NCBI RefSeq assembly: GCF_004123905.1
Contig: NZ_MZXW01000016.1
Coordinates: 248,001-312,000, forward strand
Origin: Bradyrhizobium betae
GTDB taxonomy: Bacteria; Pseudomonadota; Alphaproteobacteria; Rhizobiales; Xanthobacteraceae
Length of the DNA stretch: 64,000 nucleotides
Direction of reading: 5' to 3'
The notes beneath the pieces were generated by a model. That model saw only the letters and a list, made by a program, of their open reading frames with translations. It ran no database searches and was not told the origin of the DNA. Position numbers and translations under genes: made by a program. Each line of letters begins with the position of its first letter. The stretch's first letter is position 1. This document shows, piece after piece, positions 48,718-60,534 of this stretch.

Positions 48718-49983
48718 TTACCCGGGCAGGATCGAACGGTAGATGCCCCGCTCGAACTGTCGATAGACATTGAGCGCGCGCTGGTCGGCGAACGGCAATA
48801 TCTGCATCATGATCACACCTGCGATCCCGGAGGCCGGATCGATCCAATAGTAGGTGTTATAGAGCCCGGCCCAGGTCAGGCTGCCGGCTCTGCGGCCCTG
48901 TTCCACGGGATCGAGGTTGATCATGTGGCCCAGTCCCCAGCGCAGCCGGTTTCCTGGAAAGAAGTCGACATCGCTGGAGAGGGACGGATTCGTTGTCTTC
49001 ATGATTCCAGCCTGGAGATCTCCGATCTGGTTTTGCGCCATCATCTGCACCGTCTCGGCACGGAGAAGGGTCGCGCCATTGCTGCGGCCGTCATTGAGCA
49101 TGGCCTGGAGCAGCTTGAGATAGTCCGGCGCGGTGGAATTGATATTGCCGCCACCCGAGATTTTTTTCTTCGGCTTGCTCTCGAGCGGCTGCGCTATGAG
49201 CGATCCGTTGGCGGCGCGAAGATGCAGGTTGGCCCGGCGCGCCGACTGGGCCTCCGTCAATGAGAACGCGGTGTCGGCCATGCCGAGCGGGCCGAGAATA
49301 TGGTCCTGGAAGTAGTGATCGAGCTTCTTGCCCGAGGCGATCTCAATCAGCCGCCCCACACGATCGAGGCTGCTGCCGTAAGCCCATCCTGAGCCTGGAT
49401 CGAACGCCAGCGGCATGCGGGGCAACTCGGGTCCGGTGCGAGCGAGCTTGAGATAGCGAGCTATGCTGCTGTCCCAGAGCTGATAGCTGAACCCGGATGT
49501 GTGCGAAAGCAGGTTGCGCAGCGTGATGGGTTTCTTCGCGCCCCTCAGGATCGGGACGCCATGCGCATCAAACCCGGTCAGAACCCTTGGCGAGATGAGC
49601 GTGGGATCGATTTTCGCGGCCGGTTCGTCCAGCTTGAGCTTGCCCGCCTCCACGAGCTGCAGCGCTGCAATTGAGGTGACGAGCTTGACCATCGAGGCGA
49701 TCTTGAAGACGGTGTCCGTCGACATGTCGACGGTCGCGCCGATGTCACGACGGCCGAAGGCGCCTTCGTATATGATCGAATCCTTGGTTGCGGCCATGGC
49801 GACGATGCCCGGCACTTCCGCGGCATCGATGCTGGCCTGGAGGTCGGCGTTGAGGCCGCGAGCGCGTCCCAGTCCACGTAATGGCGCGGCCGCGCTGATG
49901 CTGCAGGCCGGCGAAGTCGCTCCGGCTGCGGCCAGCGCGATGGCCTGTAGCAGGGTTTGGCGCCGGCTCAGTTGCACTCTCAT
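48718..49983 (-). CDS. Exported serine hydrolase, beta-lactamase/esterase (class C-like) family
   Basis: Predicted periplasmic serine hydrolase of 421 residues. The N-terminus MRVQLSRRQTLLQAIALAAA has a twin-arginine-type signal with a possible lipobox (SPACS). The catalytic S-x-x-K motif is S97-M-V-K100, and the Y-x-S motif is at Tyr202 (WAYGSSLDRVG), as in EstB-like esterases. Later blocks include GNRLRWGLGHMINL and TYYWIDPASGIAGVIMMQI. Substrate unknown; lactamase activity is not implied. Its ATG overlaps the stop of the TIR-nSTAND gene (ATGA), so the two are translationally coupled. Confidence 0.88.
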   Translation of the reverse strand: MRVQLSRRQTLLQAIALAAAGATSPACSISAAAPLRGLGRARGLNADLQASIDAAEVPGIVAMAATKDSIIYEGAFGRRDIGATVDMSTDTVFKIASMVKLVTSIAALQLVEAGKLKLDEPAAKIDPTLISPRVLTGFDAHGVPILRGAKKPITLRNLLSHTSGFSYQLWDSSIARYLKLARTGPELPRMPLAFDPGSGWAYGSSLDRVGRLIEIASGKKLDHYFQDHILGPLGMADTAFSLTEAQSARRANLHLRAANGSLIAQPLESKPKKKISGGGNINSTAPDYLKLLQAMLNDGRSNGATLLRAETVQMMAQNQIGDLQAGIMKTTNPSLSSDVDFFPGNRLRWGLGHMINLDPVEQGRRAGSLTWAGLYNTYYWIDPASGIAGVIMMQILPFADQRALNVYRQFERGIYRSILPG

Positions 49984-52900
49984 TTGCCGTCGTTCGAATC
50001 CTGGGCTGAAGCGAGGCTGGCTTTGGCAGAGCTGATCTTCTGGCGGATACCCGAGAGTACGTTATTCCAGCCGCCGTTCTTCGGATCGCTGTCGACCAGC
50101 GCCTGCATGATCTCGCGGGACGACTCGAAATTAGTCCTGGCCTCGTCGATATTTTCGCGGCGCATGGCGATATCCCCCAATTCGATATACGACAGTGCGA
50201 GGTCCTTGCGCCACCGCATGTTGCTCGGGTCGGCGACAGTTAGCTGTTTTCTGATCACGAAAGCGGATTTTTGAAAGGACGTTGCGCTATCCAGGTCGGC
50301 CTGCGATCCGTTGGAATAGAACCCGCCGAGCAGATGATAGGCCCAGGCAAGATCGTATTGATAAGTCCAGTTCTCGGGATCGCTCTGGGCCAATTCCTCG
50401 CGTATCGCCAGGCAAGCCTTGTATTGCTCCAGAGCCTCACTCCTGTTTTGCCGCTCGAGATAGCCTCCCATGGCCTGGTGAGCCCAGGTCAGGTAGCGCG
50501 TGTACTCTGCGTCATTTGGAAAGGCGGCATGGAGCGCCTTTAGCAAATTGAGGCTCTTCACGAGGCTGTCCCGCCATTCTTCACGCATCCCCAGTGCTTG
50601 GTAGGCATCGGCGAGGCTGCCGTAGATCAGCGAAACATGCTTGTCGAGCTCGGGCTTTTTGCCGCCGAGACTCGCGGCCGTCTGCATCATGGTTCGCGCC
50701 GTCTGCTGCATGTCCACGGCGGCCTTCGCGTTGCCAGTCGTGAGCTTGATAAGGTCCGCGCGTTGATAAAGCGAAAGACCCGCATCCTTGAACGAGACCG
50801 GGTCCGAGTCGTTGCGCTGGAGAATCTTGCTCCTGAGCACAAAGGCCCGGTCGCTGTATTCCGCAGCCTTGTCGAGATTCCCCCACATCTGGGCCACTCT
50901 GGCAAATTCGTGAAGCTGGTCCGCGATTCCACGCAGAGTCGCATCCCGATTGTAACTGTCGGGATCGGATTCGAGAATCTTCAGGGATTTTTCAAAGGAG
51001 CCCTGGGCCTTGCCGAGATCGCCGGCTTTCAGATAGAGCAGTCCGAACTGGCTCATCATGTTGGCATAGCTGGCCTTGAATTTCGGCTCCTTCGAAAGCT
51101 GCTCCGTGGCATCCTCGAACGACCGCTCCGAGTCTTTAAGCATGTGCTGGAAGGTCGAGATCCGGATACCTTGTGCCTTCTGAAGATTGTCGGCGATACC
51201 GGAAACGAGTTGCCCGACGAGCTTGAGAGTGTTCTCGGCCTTGTTCCTCTGCTCCTCGGCCTCGTTCTTCTGCGCTTCGGCAAGTTGTCTTTGCGCCTCG
51301 ACCTGTACGTTCTTTGCCTCGACCTGCTGCCGTTGTTCATTTGCCTCGGCCGTCGCCATTTCCGCGTCATGTCGCTTCATGAACGCATAGCCGAAATTGT
51401 AGAGGGCCAGGGCTCCGAGGAGTGAAGCGATCACGAAGTATCGCTTGAACTTGGTGCGCGCCTGCTCGGCGGCTTCACGGGCAGCCCGCTCGACGTCAGC
51501 CATCTCGCGGGCTTCTTCGAGCTCCTCCAGCTGTTCACGGTCGATCCTCGCCTGCTCGAATTCGATGGATCGCGAGATGTAATCCTGAAGGTCATCGATC
51601 GTGATGTCGCCGGGATTCTCCAGCAGGGCACGGGCGCGTTCGAGCTGGAAACCGCGCGGCAGCAGCAGATCGTCGCGCCGCCTGTGGTGTTCCCATTCGG
51701 CTTGGGCCTGGAGGATCGCAGCGCGGGCCCGCAGCATGTCGCGATTGGCATCGACCCATTCGCGCAGACGCGGCCAGGTTCGGATCAGCGCCTCGTGTGC
51801 AACTTCCACGGTCGGCCTGCCGGCGCGATCACGGCCGGTCACTAGCAGTCGCGTCTTGGCCCCGGCAAAGTTCTGCACGATCTTTTGCAGGCCCAGCGCC
51901 GTCGGCATCGACGCTCGCGCACGCGTGTCCTCCTGTCCCTCGCCGGGTGTGACGAGCCTCAGGAAGAGTTGGCGCGCGGAGATCTTGTCCTCGCTCGAGA
52001 GGCGTTCGAAATTCCGTTCCGCCGTGGTCCTGATGGCGCGCTGGACTCCCCCGGATCGTTCATAGGACACGGCCGTCATGGTGTTGCCGCTGCGATAGGC
52101 GAAGGTCTCCTTGAGCGCATATTGCAGCAAGGGCAGCATGCCCTCGTCCTCGCCGGCGTCGTCGAGAATCCTGTCGACGAGGCTTGGCGGATCGAAGGCC
52201 AAGCCCGCCATCTTGGCGGGTTCGGTAATCGACAGATGCAATTCCGAGCGGGGGATCGAGGTGAGATTGACCTGTTGCGCCGGCAGCACCGATCGCAACT
52301 GGGGATGACGCACCAGTGAGTCGTAGAAATCGGCGCGGACGGTGGCCACAACTGTGACAGGCGCGGTCTGGGTGGCGCCGAGCAGGAGGTCGATGAAACG
52401 GTCTACGTCTTTGCGTTGTTGGATCGCATAGTCGTCGGTTCCGGAGCTCGCTTGCGCATAGAGCTCTTCCCACTGATCGACATAGAGCAGCAGCCTGTCC
52501 GGCGCCGCATCGGTGCGTGATAGATATTCGCGGATGACATGTCCGAGGAGATCGGGCGTTCCGGATCGGAGTCGAACGACCTCCTCGCTGATCTTGGTGG
52601 CATAGCTCGCCATCCCCTCGTTGTCGCCCCGGACGTTGAAGGCCTCCGCCAGAGCGCGAAGGGGGTCGGGGCCAGGGCGCAGTGAAAGGACGTGCCAGAA
52701 GGTGTCGCGGTCTTGCCGGAGGGCGGGCACGAGGCCCGCATAGATCAGCGATGATTTTCCACTGCCGGAGCGCCCGACCACCATGACAAAGGAGTTGCTG
52801 CGCGCCTTGGCGACGAGTTCGCCAAGCGGGGTCGATGTGTCATCGACCGAGCCCCTTCCGAAATAGAAAAGGGAGTCTTCCTCGCGGAAAGCGTCAAGAC

Positions 52901-53366
52901 CGCGGTAGGGACAGAGATCTTGACGCGGTGAAGGATGTTCTGTCTCGGCGCCGCCGATGGTGGCGAGAAGTCGCGCCAACTCGTCAGGTGCGTCGGCGAT
53001 GCGCGTTGACGCCGAAAGGTCGATCCAGGTCAGGAGATGAAGGAAGCCGGCCGGTGGATCGCTGGTGCCGAGCAAGAGGACCGGCACGATGCGGAAGCTC
53101 GGATCCTGTGTCTGACGATAGAGTGCAAACTCGCGCTCGTATTGCTGAGTATTTCCGAAGCCCCGCGGACCGATCAGGATCAGGGCGGACTTGGATTTTC
53201 CCATCGCGTCTTCGAGGGCCCTGACCCAGGGAAGCCCCGGTGTCAGCTCACGCCTATCGAAGAAGGTGCGTAGCGCCGCACCGCGCAAAAGGCGTTCGAC
53301 ATCCGCAGCGTGCTGTGAATCCGCCCGAGAATAGCTAATGAATACGTCAAAATGATCGGCGCGCAT
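49980..53366 (-). CDS. TIR - nSTAND NTPase - TPR protein
   Basis: A 1,128-residue multi-domain protein from the ATG at 53366 (MRADHFDVFISYSRADSQHA). Domains: TIR (1-130; the Glu in QQYEREFALYRQ near residue 77 sits where NADase TIRs have their catalytic Glu), nSTAND NTPase (about 150-560; Walker A GRSGSGKSS 198-206, Walker B LLLYVDQWEE 292-301, the nSTAND mark VAHEALIRTWPRLREW at 523-538), a coiled coil (600-640), one membrane helix (643-663), a second glutamine/glutamate-rich coiled coil (665-730) and about eight TPR-like repeats to the end. This layout fits NAD-cleaving or scaffold proteins triggered by a sensor, as in several antiphage systems, but no activity is proven. It is followed, with coupled translation, by an exported serine hydrolase. 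Confidence 0.9.
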   Translation of the reverse strand: MRADHFDVFISYSRADSQHAADVERLLRGAALRTFFDRRELTPGLPWVRALEDAMGKSKSALILIGPRGFGNTQQYEREFALYRQTQDPSFRIVPVLLLGTSDPPAGFLHLLTWIDLSASTRIADAPDELARLLATIGGAETEHPSPRQDLCPYRGLDAFREEDSLFYFGRGSVDDTSTPLGELVAKARSNSFVMVVGRSGSGKSSLIYAGLVPALRQDRDTFWHVLSLRPGPDPLRALAEAFNVRGDNEGMASYATKISEEVVRLRSGTPDLLGHVIREYLSRTDAAPDRLLLYVDQWEELYAQASSGTDDYAIQQRKDVDRFIDLLLGATQTAPVTVVATVRADFYDSLVRHPQLRSVLPAQQVNLTSIPRSELHLSITEPAKMAGLAFDPPSLVDRILDDAGEDEGMLPLLQYALKETFAYRSGNTMTAVSYERSGGVQRAIRTTAERNFERLSSEDKISARQLFLRLVTPGEGQEDTRARASMPTALGLQKIVQNFAGAKTRLLVTGRDRAGRPTVEVAHEALIRTWPRLREWVDANRDMLRARAAILQAQAEWEHHRRRDDLLLPRGFQLERARALLENPGDITIDDLQDYISRSIEFEQARIDREQLEELEEAREMADVERAAREAAEQARTKFKRYFVIASLLGALALYNFGYAFMKRHDAEMATAEANEQRQQVEAKNVQVEAQRQLAEAQKNEAEEQRNKAENTLKLVGQLVSGIADNLQKAQGIRISTFQHMLKDSERSFEDATEQLSKEPKFKASYANMMSQFGLLYLKAGDLGKAQGSFEKSLKILESDPDSYNRDATLRGIADQLHEFARVAQMWGNLDKAAEYSDRAFVLRSKILQRNDSDPVSFKDAGLSLYQRADLIKLTTGNAKAAVDMQQTARTMMQTAASLGGKKPELDKHVSLIYGSLADAYQALGMREEWRDSLVKSLNLLKALHAAFPNDAEYTRYLTWAHQAMGGYLERQNRSEALEQYKACLAIREELAQSDPENWTYQYDLAWAYHLLGGFYSNGSQADLDSATSFQKSAFVIRKQLTVADPSNMRWRKDLALSYIELGDIAMRRENIDEARTNFESSREIMQALVDSDPKNGGWNNVLSGIRQKISSAKASLASAQDSNDGK

Positions 53367-53543
53367 CTTGGCCCGCCCAAAAGCAAGAAATACAACTAGA
53401 ATTATATTCTGAGGCCGCTCCAACTACAAGGCGCAATACGCCCCGTCACCCCATGGACGCGATCGGCAGAAGCGCGGGCCGTCCGTCGATCGGGCCAGCC
53501 AAGGGGTATCCGGCTCTCCCGGACGGCAAGGAGCCCTTGTAAT

Positions 53544-54485
53544 CTACCCCTTCGGCTGAATGCCGTCGCGCACGGCTCGGAAGCGGGTGAAGGCGGCAAG
53601 CCACTGATCGCGCGGGGCGCTGGCGATGATGCGGAGCGAGGCGCCGCCGCTCGAGAAGCGGATCCACTGCACCACGGTCACCGGGATCTTGTCCTTGCCG
53701 CTGACGCCGTCGATCCGGGTCTCAAAACCCTGCTGGCCGTTGATGCGGATCGGCTCCGACATGGTGACGCGGGATTCGCGCACGCCCGGGATCTGGAGCG
53801 CAGCTTCCTGGGCGAAGCGAGCGCGGTCGTCAGGCTGTTGCGGGGTGGCGCCGATCAGGCCGAGGATCATGAACGGCTTCGACTCATAGCCTGTGCTCTC
53901 GTCGCCGTCGGCCAGGATGATGCTGGAGCCCGGCGCCAGCGTGCGGATGTCCTTGAAGTCGGCGAGATCGGAGATCTTGAACGGCATCAGGGCGATCTGC
54001 TCGTCGGCCGAGACCTGCTTGCGGGTGACAGTGCTCGCGAACATCTGCCGGACCGCCTCGTCGGTGTAGATCTTGGTCGCATTCTCCGGGATCTGCACCG
54101 CGACATAGCCGGAGAAGCCGGCGCCCGGCACGATCATCGAATAGCGCCGCACCGCCGTCTCGCCGGCCTTGCCGCTCTCGGTGGTGAAATAGGCGAGGCC
54201 CGCAGGGGTCTCGACCTTGTCCTGCTTGACGCCATTGGTGCCGGCCGGATTGGCATTGAAGGCGCTCACGACCTCGCCATAGGCCGCCGGCGGCAGCTCG
54301 GTGATCAGCACCTTGACGTTGCCGTCCTCGCTCTCGAAGCCGGGAAAGGTTTTTGCCGTGGTGAGGCCCACCAGCGGCACCATGCCGAGGCGCAAGCCGG
54401 GCGGGTAAACGGCGTCGGCAGCCGTGGCCGGAAGCGCGGAGGCAACGAGGAGGGCGAGCGCGGCGAGGGGGCGGGTCAGCTTCAT
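53544..54485 (-). CDS. Exported protein of unknown function
   Basis: No family recognised. From the ATG at 54485 it has 313 residues with a signal peptide (MKLTRPLAALALLVASALPA). The mature part is a soluble, alanine-rich, mixed alpha/beta protein with few cysteines; repeated alternations such as VKVLITELPPAAYGEVVSAF and QWIRFSSGGASLRIIASAPR suggest a two-lobed fold. It is read away from dnaK, and similar proteins may occur upstream of dnaK in related genomes. A longer upstream frame is not supported. Confidence 0.65.
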   Translation of the reverse strand: MKLTRPLAALALLVASALPATAADAVYPPGLRLGMVPLVGLTTAKTFPGFESEDGNVKVLITELPPAAYGEVVSAFNANPAGTNGVKQDKVETPAGLAYFTTESGKAGETAVRRYSMIVPGAGFSGYVAVQIPENATKIYTDEAVRQMFASTVTRKQVSADEQIALMPFKISDLADFKDIRTLAPGSSIILADGDESTGYESKPFMILGLIGATPQQPDDRARFAQEAALQIPGVRESRVTMSEPIRINGQQGFETRIDGVSGKDKIPVTVVQWIRFSSGGASLRIIASAPRDQWLAAFTRFRAVRDGIQPKG

Positions 54486-54878
54486 GGGCACTCTGATTGG
54501 TTCACATTGAGGCCGTTCAATGGTCGGCCACAGGGCGCTTTGTCGCGCGAAGCAGCTGTGGGGCGGCGCCTTGGCCGGTCCGCCTTGTAGCGGGTTTGGC
54601 CCGCCGGCAACAGGGCGGGGCGGATCATCGTGGCGGGGCGGGGTGACGCCTGAACCTGTTAATAATTCATCACCTGCAAGGGCGGTTGAGCCCGGATATG
54701 ATCTTCCAAAACCCAATGTTTTCACGGCCGAAACTTGCGTTCGGTCCTTGCGGGGCCCACCCCCCCTCCTATATGAGCGTCAACCATCGCAATATCGCGA
54801 ATGTTTGATCTTAGGGGGTTCGGTTCGGGTGCCTTCTGGGCCTGGCCAACCTGCCGCAAAAACAAGGATATCAGGACC
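54486..54878. other. Gap upstream of dnaK, no gene seen
   Basis: About 390 bp between divergent genes. Apart from the RpoH-type promoter at 54747-54774 I see no coding frame with family-like sequence. Confidence 0.55.
54747..54774 (+). promoter_or_regulatory. RpoH-type heat-shock promoter of dnaK
   Basis: CTTG, exactly 17 bp, then CCTATAT, matching the alphaproteobacterial sigma-32 consensus CTTG-N17-CYTATNT at every fixed position. Transcription would start near 54781, leaving a leader of about 98 nt before the dnaK ATG. Confidence 0.85.
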
Positions 54879-56780
<1,902 letters not shown>

Positions 56781-57025
56781 ACCCGAAGAGGGTCATGATG
56801 CGGACAGTTTGGACCCCACACGCACAGTCGGCTTCCCCCATCACGGGGGAAGCCTTCGTGTCGGGCTCGACGGGTAAGGCGCCCGTTACGATCGATCAAT
56901 TCCCAGACGTTATGCTGAATGCCGCCGTGCTGCCCTCTGCCGATCAGCGGATGGCTGCTTATATCGTCGCGTGGCGACGTTGTTTCGCCCCGACTTGAAT
57001 CGCGATTGGATAGACCGAGTCAGAC

Positions 57026-58156
57026 ATGTCCACCAAGCGCTGCTATTACGAAACCCTTGAGGTCGAACGCTCCGCCGACGATTCCATCCTGAAATCGTCG
57101 TTCCGCAAGCTTGCGATGAAGTTCCATCCCGATCGCAATCCCGGGGATGACACCAGCGAAGTCAAGTTCAAGGAAATCAACGAGGCCTATGAAGTCCTGA
57201 AGGACAAGGACAAGCGCGCGGCCTATGACCGTTTCGGCCATGCGGCGTTCGAGCAGGGCGGTCCTGGCGGCGGCGCCGGTTTCGGCGCCGGCTTCGCCTC
57301 TTCCTTCTCCGACATTTTCGAGGACCTGTTCGGCATGGCCGGACAGCAGCGCGGTCGCGGCGGCCGCGAGCGCGGCGCCGACCTGCGCTACAACATGGAA
57401 ATCACGCTCGAGGAAGCCTTTGGCGGCAAGACCGCGCAGATCGAGATCCCGGTCTCGGTCACCTGCGAGGCCTGTTCGGGCATCGGCGCCAAGGCCGGCA
57501 CCAAGCCGAAGACCTGCTCGACCTGCGGCGGCGCCGGCCGCGTCCGGCAGTCGCAGGGCTTCTTCACGCTGGAGCGCACTTGCCCCGGCTGCCAGGGCCG
57601 CGGCCAGATGATCGAGGATGCCTGCCCGTCCTGTTCGGGTCAGGGCCGCGTCACCCGCGAGCGGAATCTGTCGGTCAACATTCCCCCGGGCGTCGAGGAC
57701 GGCACCAGGATCAGGCTCGCCAACGAGGGCGAGGCCGGGGTCCGCGGTGGCCCGCCCGGCGACCTCTACATCTTCCTGTCGCTGGCCCAGCACCAGCTGT
57801 TCCAGCGCGACGGCGCCGATCTGCATTGCCGGGTCCCGATCTCGATGGTGACGGCCGCCCTTGGCGGTGAATTCGAGGTGCCGACCATCGACGGCGGGAA
57901 AGCCAAGGTGAAAGTGCCGGCCGGCACCCAGTCGAGTCGCCGATTCCGCATTGCATCAAAAGGCATGCCGGTGCTGCGCTCGCGCCAGACCGGCGACATG
58001 TACGTCCAGGTCGCGGTCGAGACTCCGCAGAACCTGACCAAGAAGCAGCAGGAATTGCTGGCCGAGTTCGAAAAGCTGTCCTCGGGCAATACTCAGCCCG
58101 AATCCGTCGGCTTCTTCGCCAAGGTCAAGGATCTGTTCAGCAATCGGGCGAGCTGA
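57026..58156 (+). CDS. dnaJ: Co-chaperone DnaJ (Hsp40)
   Basis: J-domain co-chaperone of DnaK. The 376 residues comprise the J domain with HPD ([12 protein letters not shown]), a glycine-rich linker (about 75-100), four zinc-finger repeats ([32 protein letters not shown]) and C-terminal substrate-binding domains. pmtA follows 88 bp downstream, as in Bradyrhizobium japonicum. Confidence 0.98.
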   Translation: MSTKRCYYETLEVERSADDSILKSSFRKLAMKFHPDRNPGDDTSEVKFKEINEAYEVLKDKDKRAAYDRFGHAAFEQGGPGGGAGFGAGFASSFSDIFEDLFGMAGQQRGRGGRERGADLRYNMEITLEEAFGGKTAQIEIPVSVTCEACSGIGAKAGTKPKTCSTCGGAGRVRQSQGFFTLERTCPGCQGRGQMIEDACPSCSGQGRVTRERNLSVNIPPGVEDGTRIRLANEGEAGVRGGPPGDLYIFLSLAQHQLFQRDGADLHCRVPISMVTAALGGEFEVPTIDGGKAKVKVPAGTQSSRRFRIASKGMPVLRSRQTGDMYVQVAVETPQNLTKKQQELLAEFEKLSSGNTQPESVGFFAKVKDLFSNRAS

Positions 58157-58244
58157 CTCGTCTTGACCGTACCGCCTTCGGCCTATACCTGTTTATGACC
58201 ATTTTCTGACACGCCGCGTTCCTGCGGTCCCGTCCGGTCCTGAC

Positions 58245-58844
58245 ATGCCATTGCCATCGTCCGCGCGTGCGTTGAAGAAGCCTCGTCTTGATGACGAGGT
58301 GCGTTTCCTCAGATCATGGATCGAAAAGCCCCTGCACATGGGCGCGGTGATGCCGTCGGGCAAGCTGCTCGCCCGGAAAATGGCACATTACGTCGACGTC
58401 GACTCGGACGCTCCCGTGGTCGAGCTCGGACCCGGCACCGGCGCCATCACCTCGGCCCTGATCGAGCGCGGCGTCGACCAGAAACGCCTCGTCCTCGTCG
58501 AATACAATCCCGGCTTCTGCGCCCTGCTGCGCGACCGCTATCCGCAGGCCAAGGTCGTGCAGGGCGATGCCTATCGCCTGCGCGACACGCTCTGGAATGT
58601 GCTGAGCGCACCGGCCAGCGCGGTCGTCTCGGGCCTGCCGCTCGTCACAAAGCCGATGCTGACGCGGCTGCGGCTGATCCGCGACGCCTTCACGGCGCTC
58701 GCGCCCGGCGCGCCCTTCGTGCAGTTCACCTATGCGGTGGTGCCGCCGATCCCGAAATCGCTGCCTGGCGTGTCCACAGAGGCCTCGGAGCGGATCTGGA
58801 TGAACCTTCCGCCGGCCCGCGTCTGGGTGTATCGCAAGGACTAA
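58245..58844 (+). CDS. pmtA: Phosphatidylethanolamine N-methyltransferase PmtA
   Basis: Methylates phosphatidylethanolamine stepwise toward phosphatidylcholine, a membrane lipid important for rhizobial symbiosis. The 199-residue protein has the SAM motif VVELGPGTGAITSALIERG near residue 60 and the membrane-binding N-terminal helix FLRSWIEKPLHMGAVMPSG. Its place behind dnaKJ matches the known Bradyrhizobium arrangement. Confidence 0.9.
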   Translation: MPLPSSARALKKPRLDDEVRFLRSWIEKPLHMGAVMPSGKLLARKMAHYVDVDSDAPVVELGPGTGAITSALIERGVDQKRLVLVEYNPGFCALLRDRYPQAKVVQGDAYRLRDTLWNVLSAPASAVVSGLPLVTKPMLTRLRLIRDAFTALAPGAPFVQFTYAVVPPIPKSLPGVSTEASERIWMNLPPARVWVYRKD

Positions 58845-58901
58845 TTCCGCCGGCATTGTTCTTTGCGCGGCGGGCTCGTTTCGCCGAACGCATTGAATTG
58901 G

Positions 58902-59480
58902 ATGTCCGCACCCAAAATCCTGGTCATTCCCGGCTCGCTCCGCACCGGCTCGCACAATGCGAAGCTGGCGGCGGTCGCCGCCCATGAATTCGCCCAGGCC
59001 GGCGTGGACGTCACCCGCATCTCGCTCGCCGATTTTCCGCTGCCGATCTACGACGGCGACCTCCAGGCCAAGTCCGGCGTGCCCAAGCACGCGATCAATC
59101 TCAAGCGCATGATCGGCGCGCATCATGGCGTGCTGATCGTCTCGCCGGAATACAATGCCTCGGTGCCGCCGCTGCTGAAGAACGCGATCGACTGGGTCAG
59201 CCGCGTGCATGAGCTGCACGAGGCGCGCGGCGAGGTGTTCCGCAACCGCACCTTCGCGCTCGCCGGCGCCTCGCAGAGCCGCCTCGGTGCCGCCCGCGCG
59301 CTCCAGGCATTGCGGCTGATCCTGACCTCCTGCCACGCCAATGTGATTGCCAGCCAGCTCACGCTCGCCTTTGCCGACCAGGCCTATGACGATATGGACA
59401 GGTTGAAGAACGAGGGCGATATCGCTTCGTTGAAGGAGTTGGTGCGGCAGTTGATCGACATTTCCCAACGCATGATGTGA
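58902..59480 (+). CDS. NADPH-dependent FMN reductase-like flavoprotein
   Basis: Flavodoxin-fold reductase of 192 residues (ATG at 58902; MSAPKILVIPGSLRTGSHNA). The phosphate-binding GSLRTGSHN loop and VLIVSPEYNASVPPLLKNAIDWVSR block mark the NADPH-FMN reductase family. The substrate is unknown; quinone or azo reduction are common activities. It precedes pyrF by 6 bp. Confidence 0.9.
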   Translation: MSAPKILVIPGSLRTGSHNAKLAAVAAHEFAQAGVDVTRISLADFPLPIYDGDLQAKSGVPKHAINLKRMIGAHHGVLIVSPEYNASVPPLLKNAIDWVSRVHELHEARGEVFRNRTFALAGASQSRLGAARALQALRLILTSCHANVIASQLTLAFADQAYDDMDRLKNEGDIASLKELVRQLIDISQRMM

Positions 59481-59486
59481 GGTGAC

Positions 59487-60197
59487 ATGACGCCAGCCGA
59501 AATCGCCCCGAAGGACCGCCTGATCGTTGCGCTCGATCTGCCCAGCGTCGATGCCGCGGAGGCGATGATCGCTGGGCTCGGCGACAGCGTCACTTTCTAC
59601 AAAGTCGGCTATCGGCTCGCTTATGCCGGCGGATTGCCGCTCGTCGCCAAGCTCGCCGACCAAGGCAAGAAGGTTTTTCTCGATCTCAAGCTGCACGACA
59701 TCGGCAACACGGTGGCGCAAGGCGTCGAGAGCATCACCAGATTGGGCGCGACCTTCCTCACCGTGCACGCCTATCCGCAGACGATGAAGGGCGCCGTCGA
59801 AGGCCGCGGCAGTGCGAAGCTGAAGATTCTGGCCGTTACCGTGCTGACCTCCTACAATGAGGACGATCTGCACGCGGCGGGCTATCGGCTCGGCGTCTCC
59901 GAACTGGTCGAAGCGCGCGCGCAGCAGGCGCAGGTGCTCGGCGTCGACGGCCTCGTGTCCTCGCCCGAGGAAGTCGGCAGCCTTCGCAAGATCGTCGGCC
60001 ACCAGATGAGCCTCGTCACCCCCGGCATCCGCCCCGCGGGCTCGGCAACTGGCGACCAGAAACGCATCATGACGCCCGGTCGCGCGATTTCCGCGGGCGC
60101 CGATTATCTCGTCGTCGGGCGGCCAGTGGTGGAAGCTGCCGACCCCAAGGCGGTTGCAGAAGCCATCCAGGCGGAGATCGCTCAGGCGCTTGGCTAA
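59487..60197 (+). CDS. pyrF: Orotidine 5'-phosphate decarboxylase
   Basis: Last step of UMP synthesis. The 236-residue barrel protein has the catalytic [15 protein letters not shown] motif near residue 66, the N-terminal [17 protein letters not shown] and the phosphate loops [17 protein letters not shown] and VVGRPV. It follows the FMN reductase by 6 bp and precedes a DUF1330 gene by 21 bp. Confidence 0.97.
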   Translation: MTPAEIAPKDRLIVALDLPSVDAAEAMIAGLGDSVTFYKVGYRLAYAGGLPLVAKLADQGKKVFLDLKLHDIGNTVAQGVESITRLGATFLTVHAYPQTMKGAVEGRGSAKLKILAVTVLTSYNEDDLHAAGYRLGVSELVEARAQQAQVLGVDGLVSSPEEVGSLRKIVGHQMSLVTPGIRPAGSATGDQKRIMTPGRAISAGADYLVVGRPVVEAADPKAVAEAIQAEIAQALG

Positions 60198-60218
60198 TCA
60201 ACAACAGGGAGAAGAACA

Positions 60219-60530
60219 ATGGCAAAGGGCTACTGGATCGGACGCGTCGATGTGAACAGCGACGAGGGCTACAAGCCCTATGTTGTCGCCAACGGTCCGA
60301 TCTTCAGGAAATGGGGCGGCCGTTTTGTCGTCCGCGGCGGCAAGTTCACCACCGTCGAAGGCGCCAGCCGCACCCGCAACGTCGTGATCGAATTCCCGGA
60401 CTACGAGACCGCGATCGCCTGCTACAACTCGCCGGAATACCAGGCCAACATCAAGGTGCGCCAGCCGCACTCCATCGCCGACCTCATCGTCATCGAAGGC
60501 TATGACGGTCCGCAGCCGTCGGACGGCTGA
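60219..60530 (+). CDS. DUF1330 protein
   Basis: Small ferredoxin-like-fold protein of unknown function, 103 residues. The core GYWIGRVDVNSDEGYKPYVV, the GGRFVVRGGKFTTVEG hairpin and RNVVIEFPDYETAIACYNSPEYQ are typical of DUF1330. A ribosome site GGGAGAAG precedes the ATG. A 38-bp perfect palindrome follows directly. Confidence 0.92.
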   Translation: MAKGYWIGRVDVNSDEGYKPYVVANGPIFRKWGGRFVVRGGKFTTVEGASRTRNVVIEFPDYETAIACYNSPEYQANIKVRQPHSIADLIVIEGYDGPQPSDG

Positions 60531-60534
60531 CGTT

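Noticed and set aside
56795..56998. A 67-codon frame between dnaK and dnaJ
   Set aside because: No ribosome site, no family-like sequence, and composition typical of spacer DNA.
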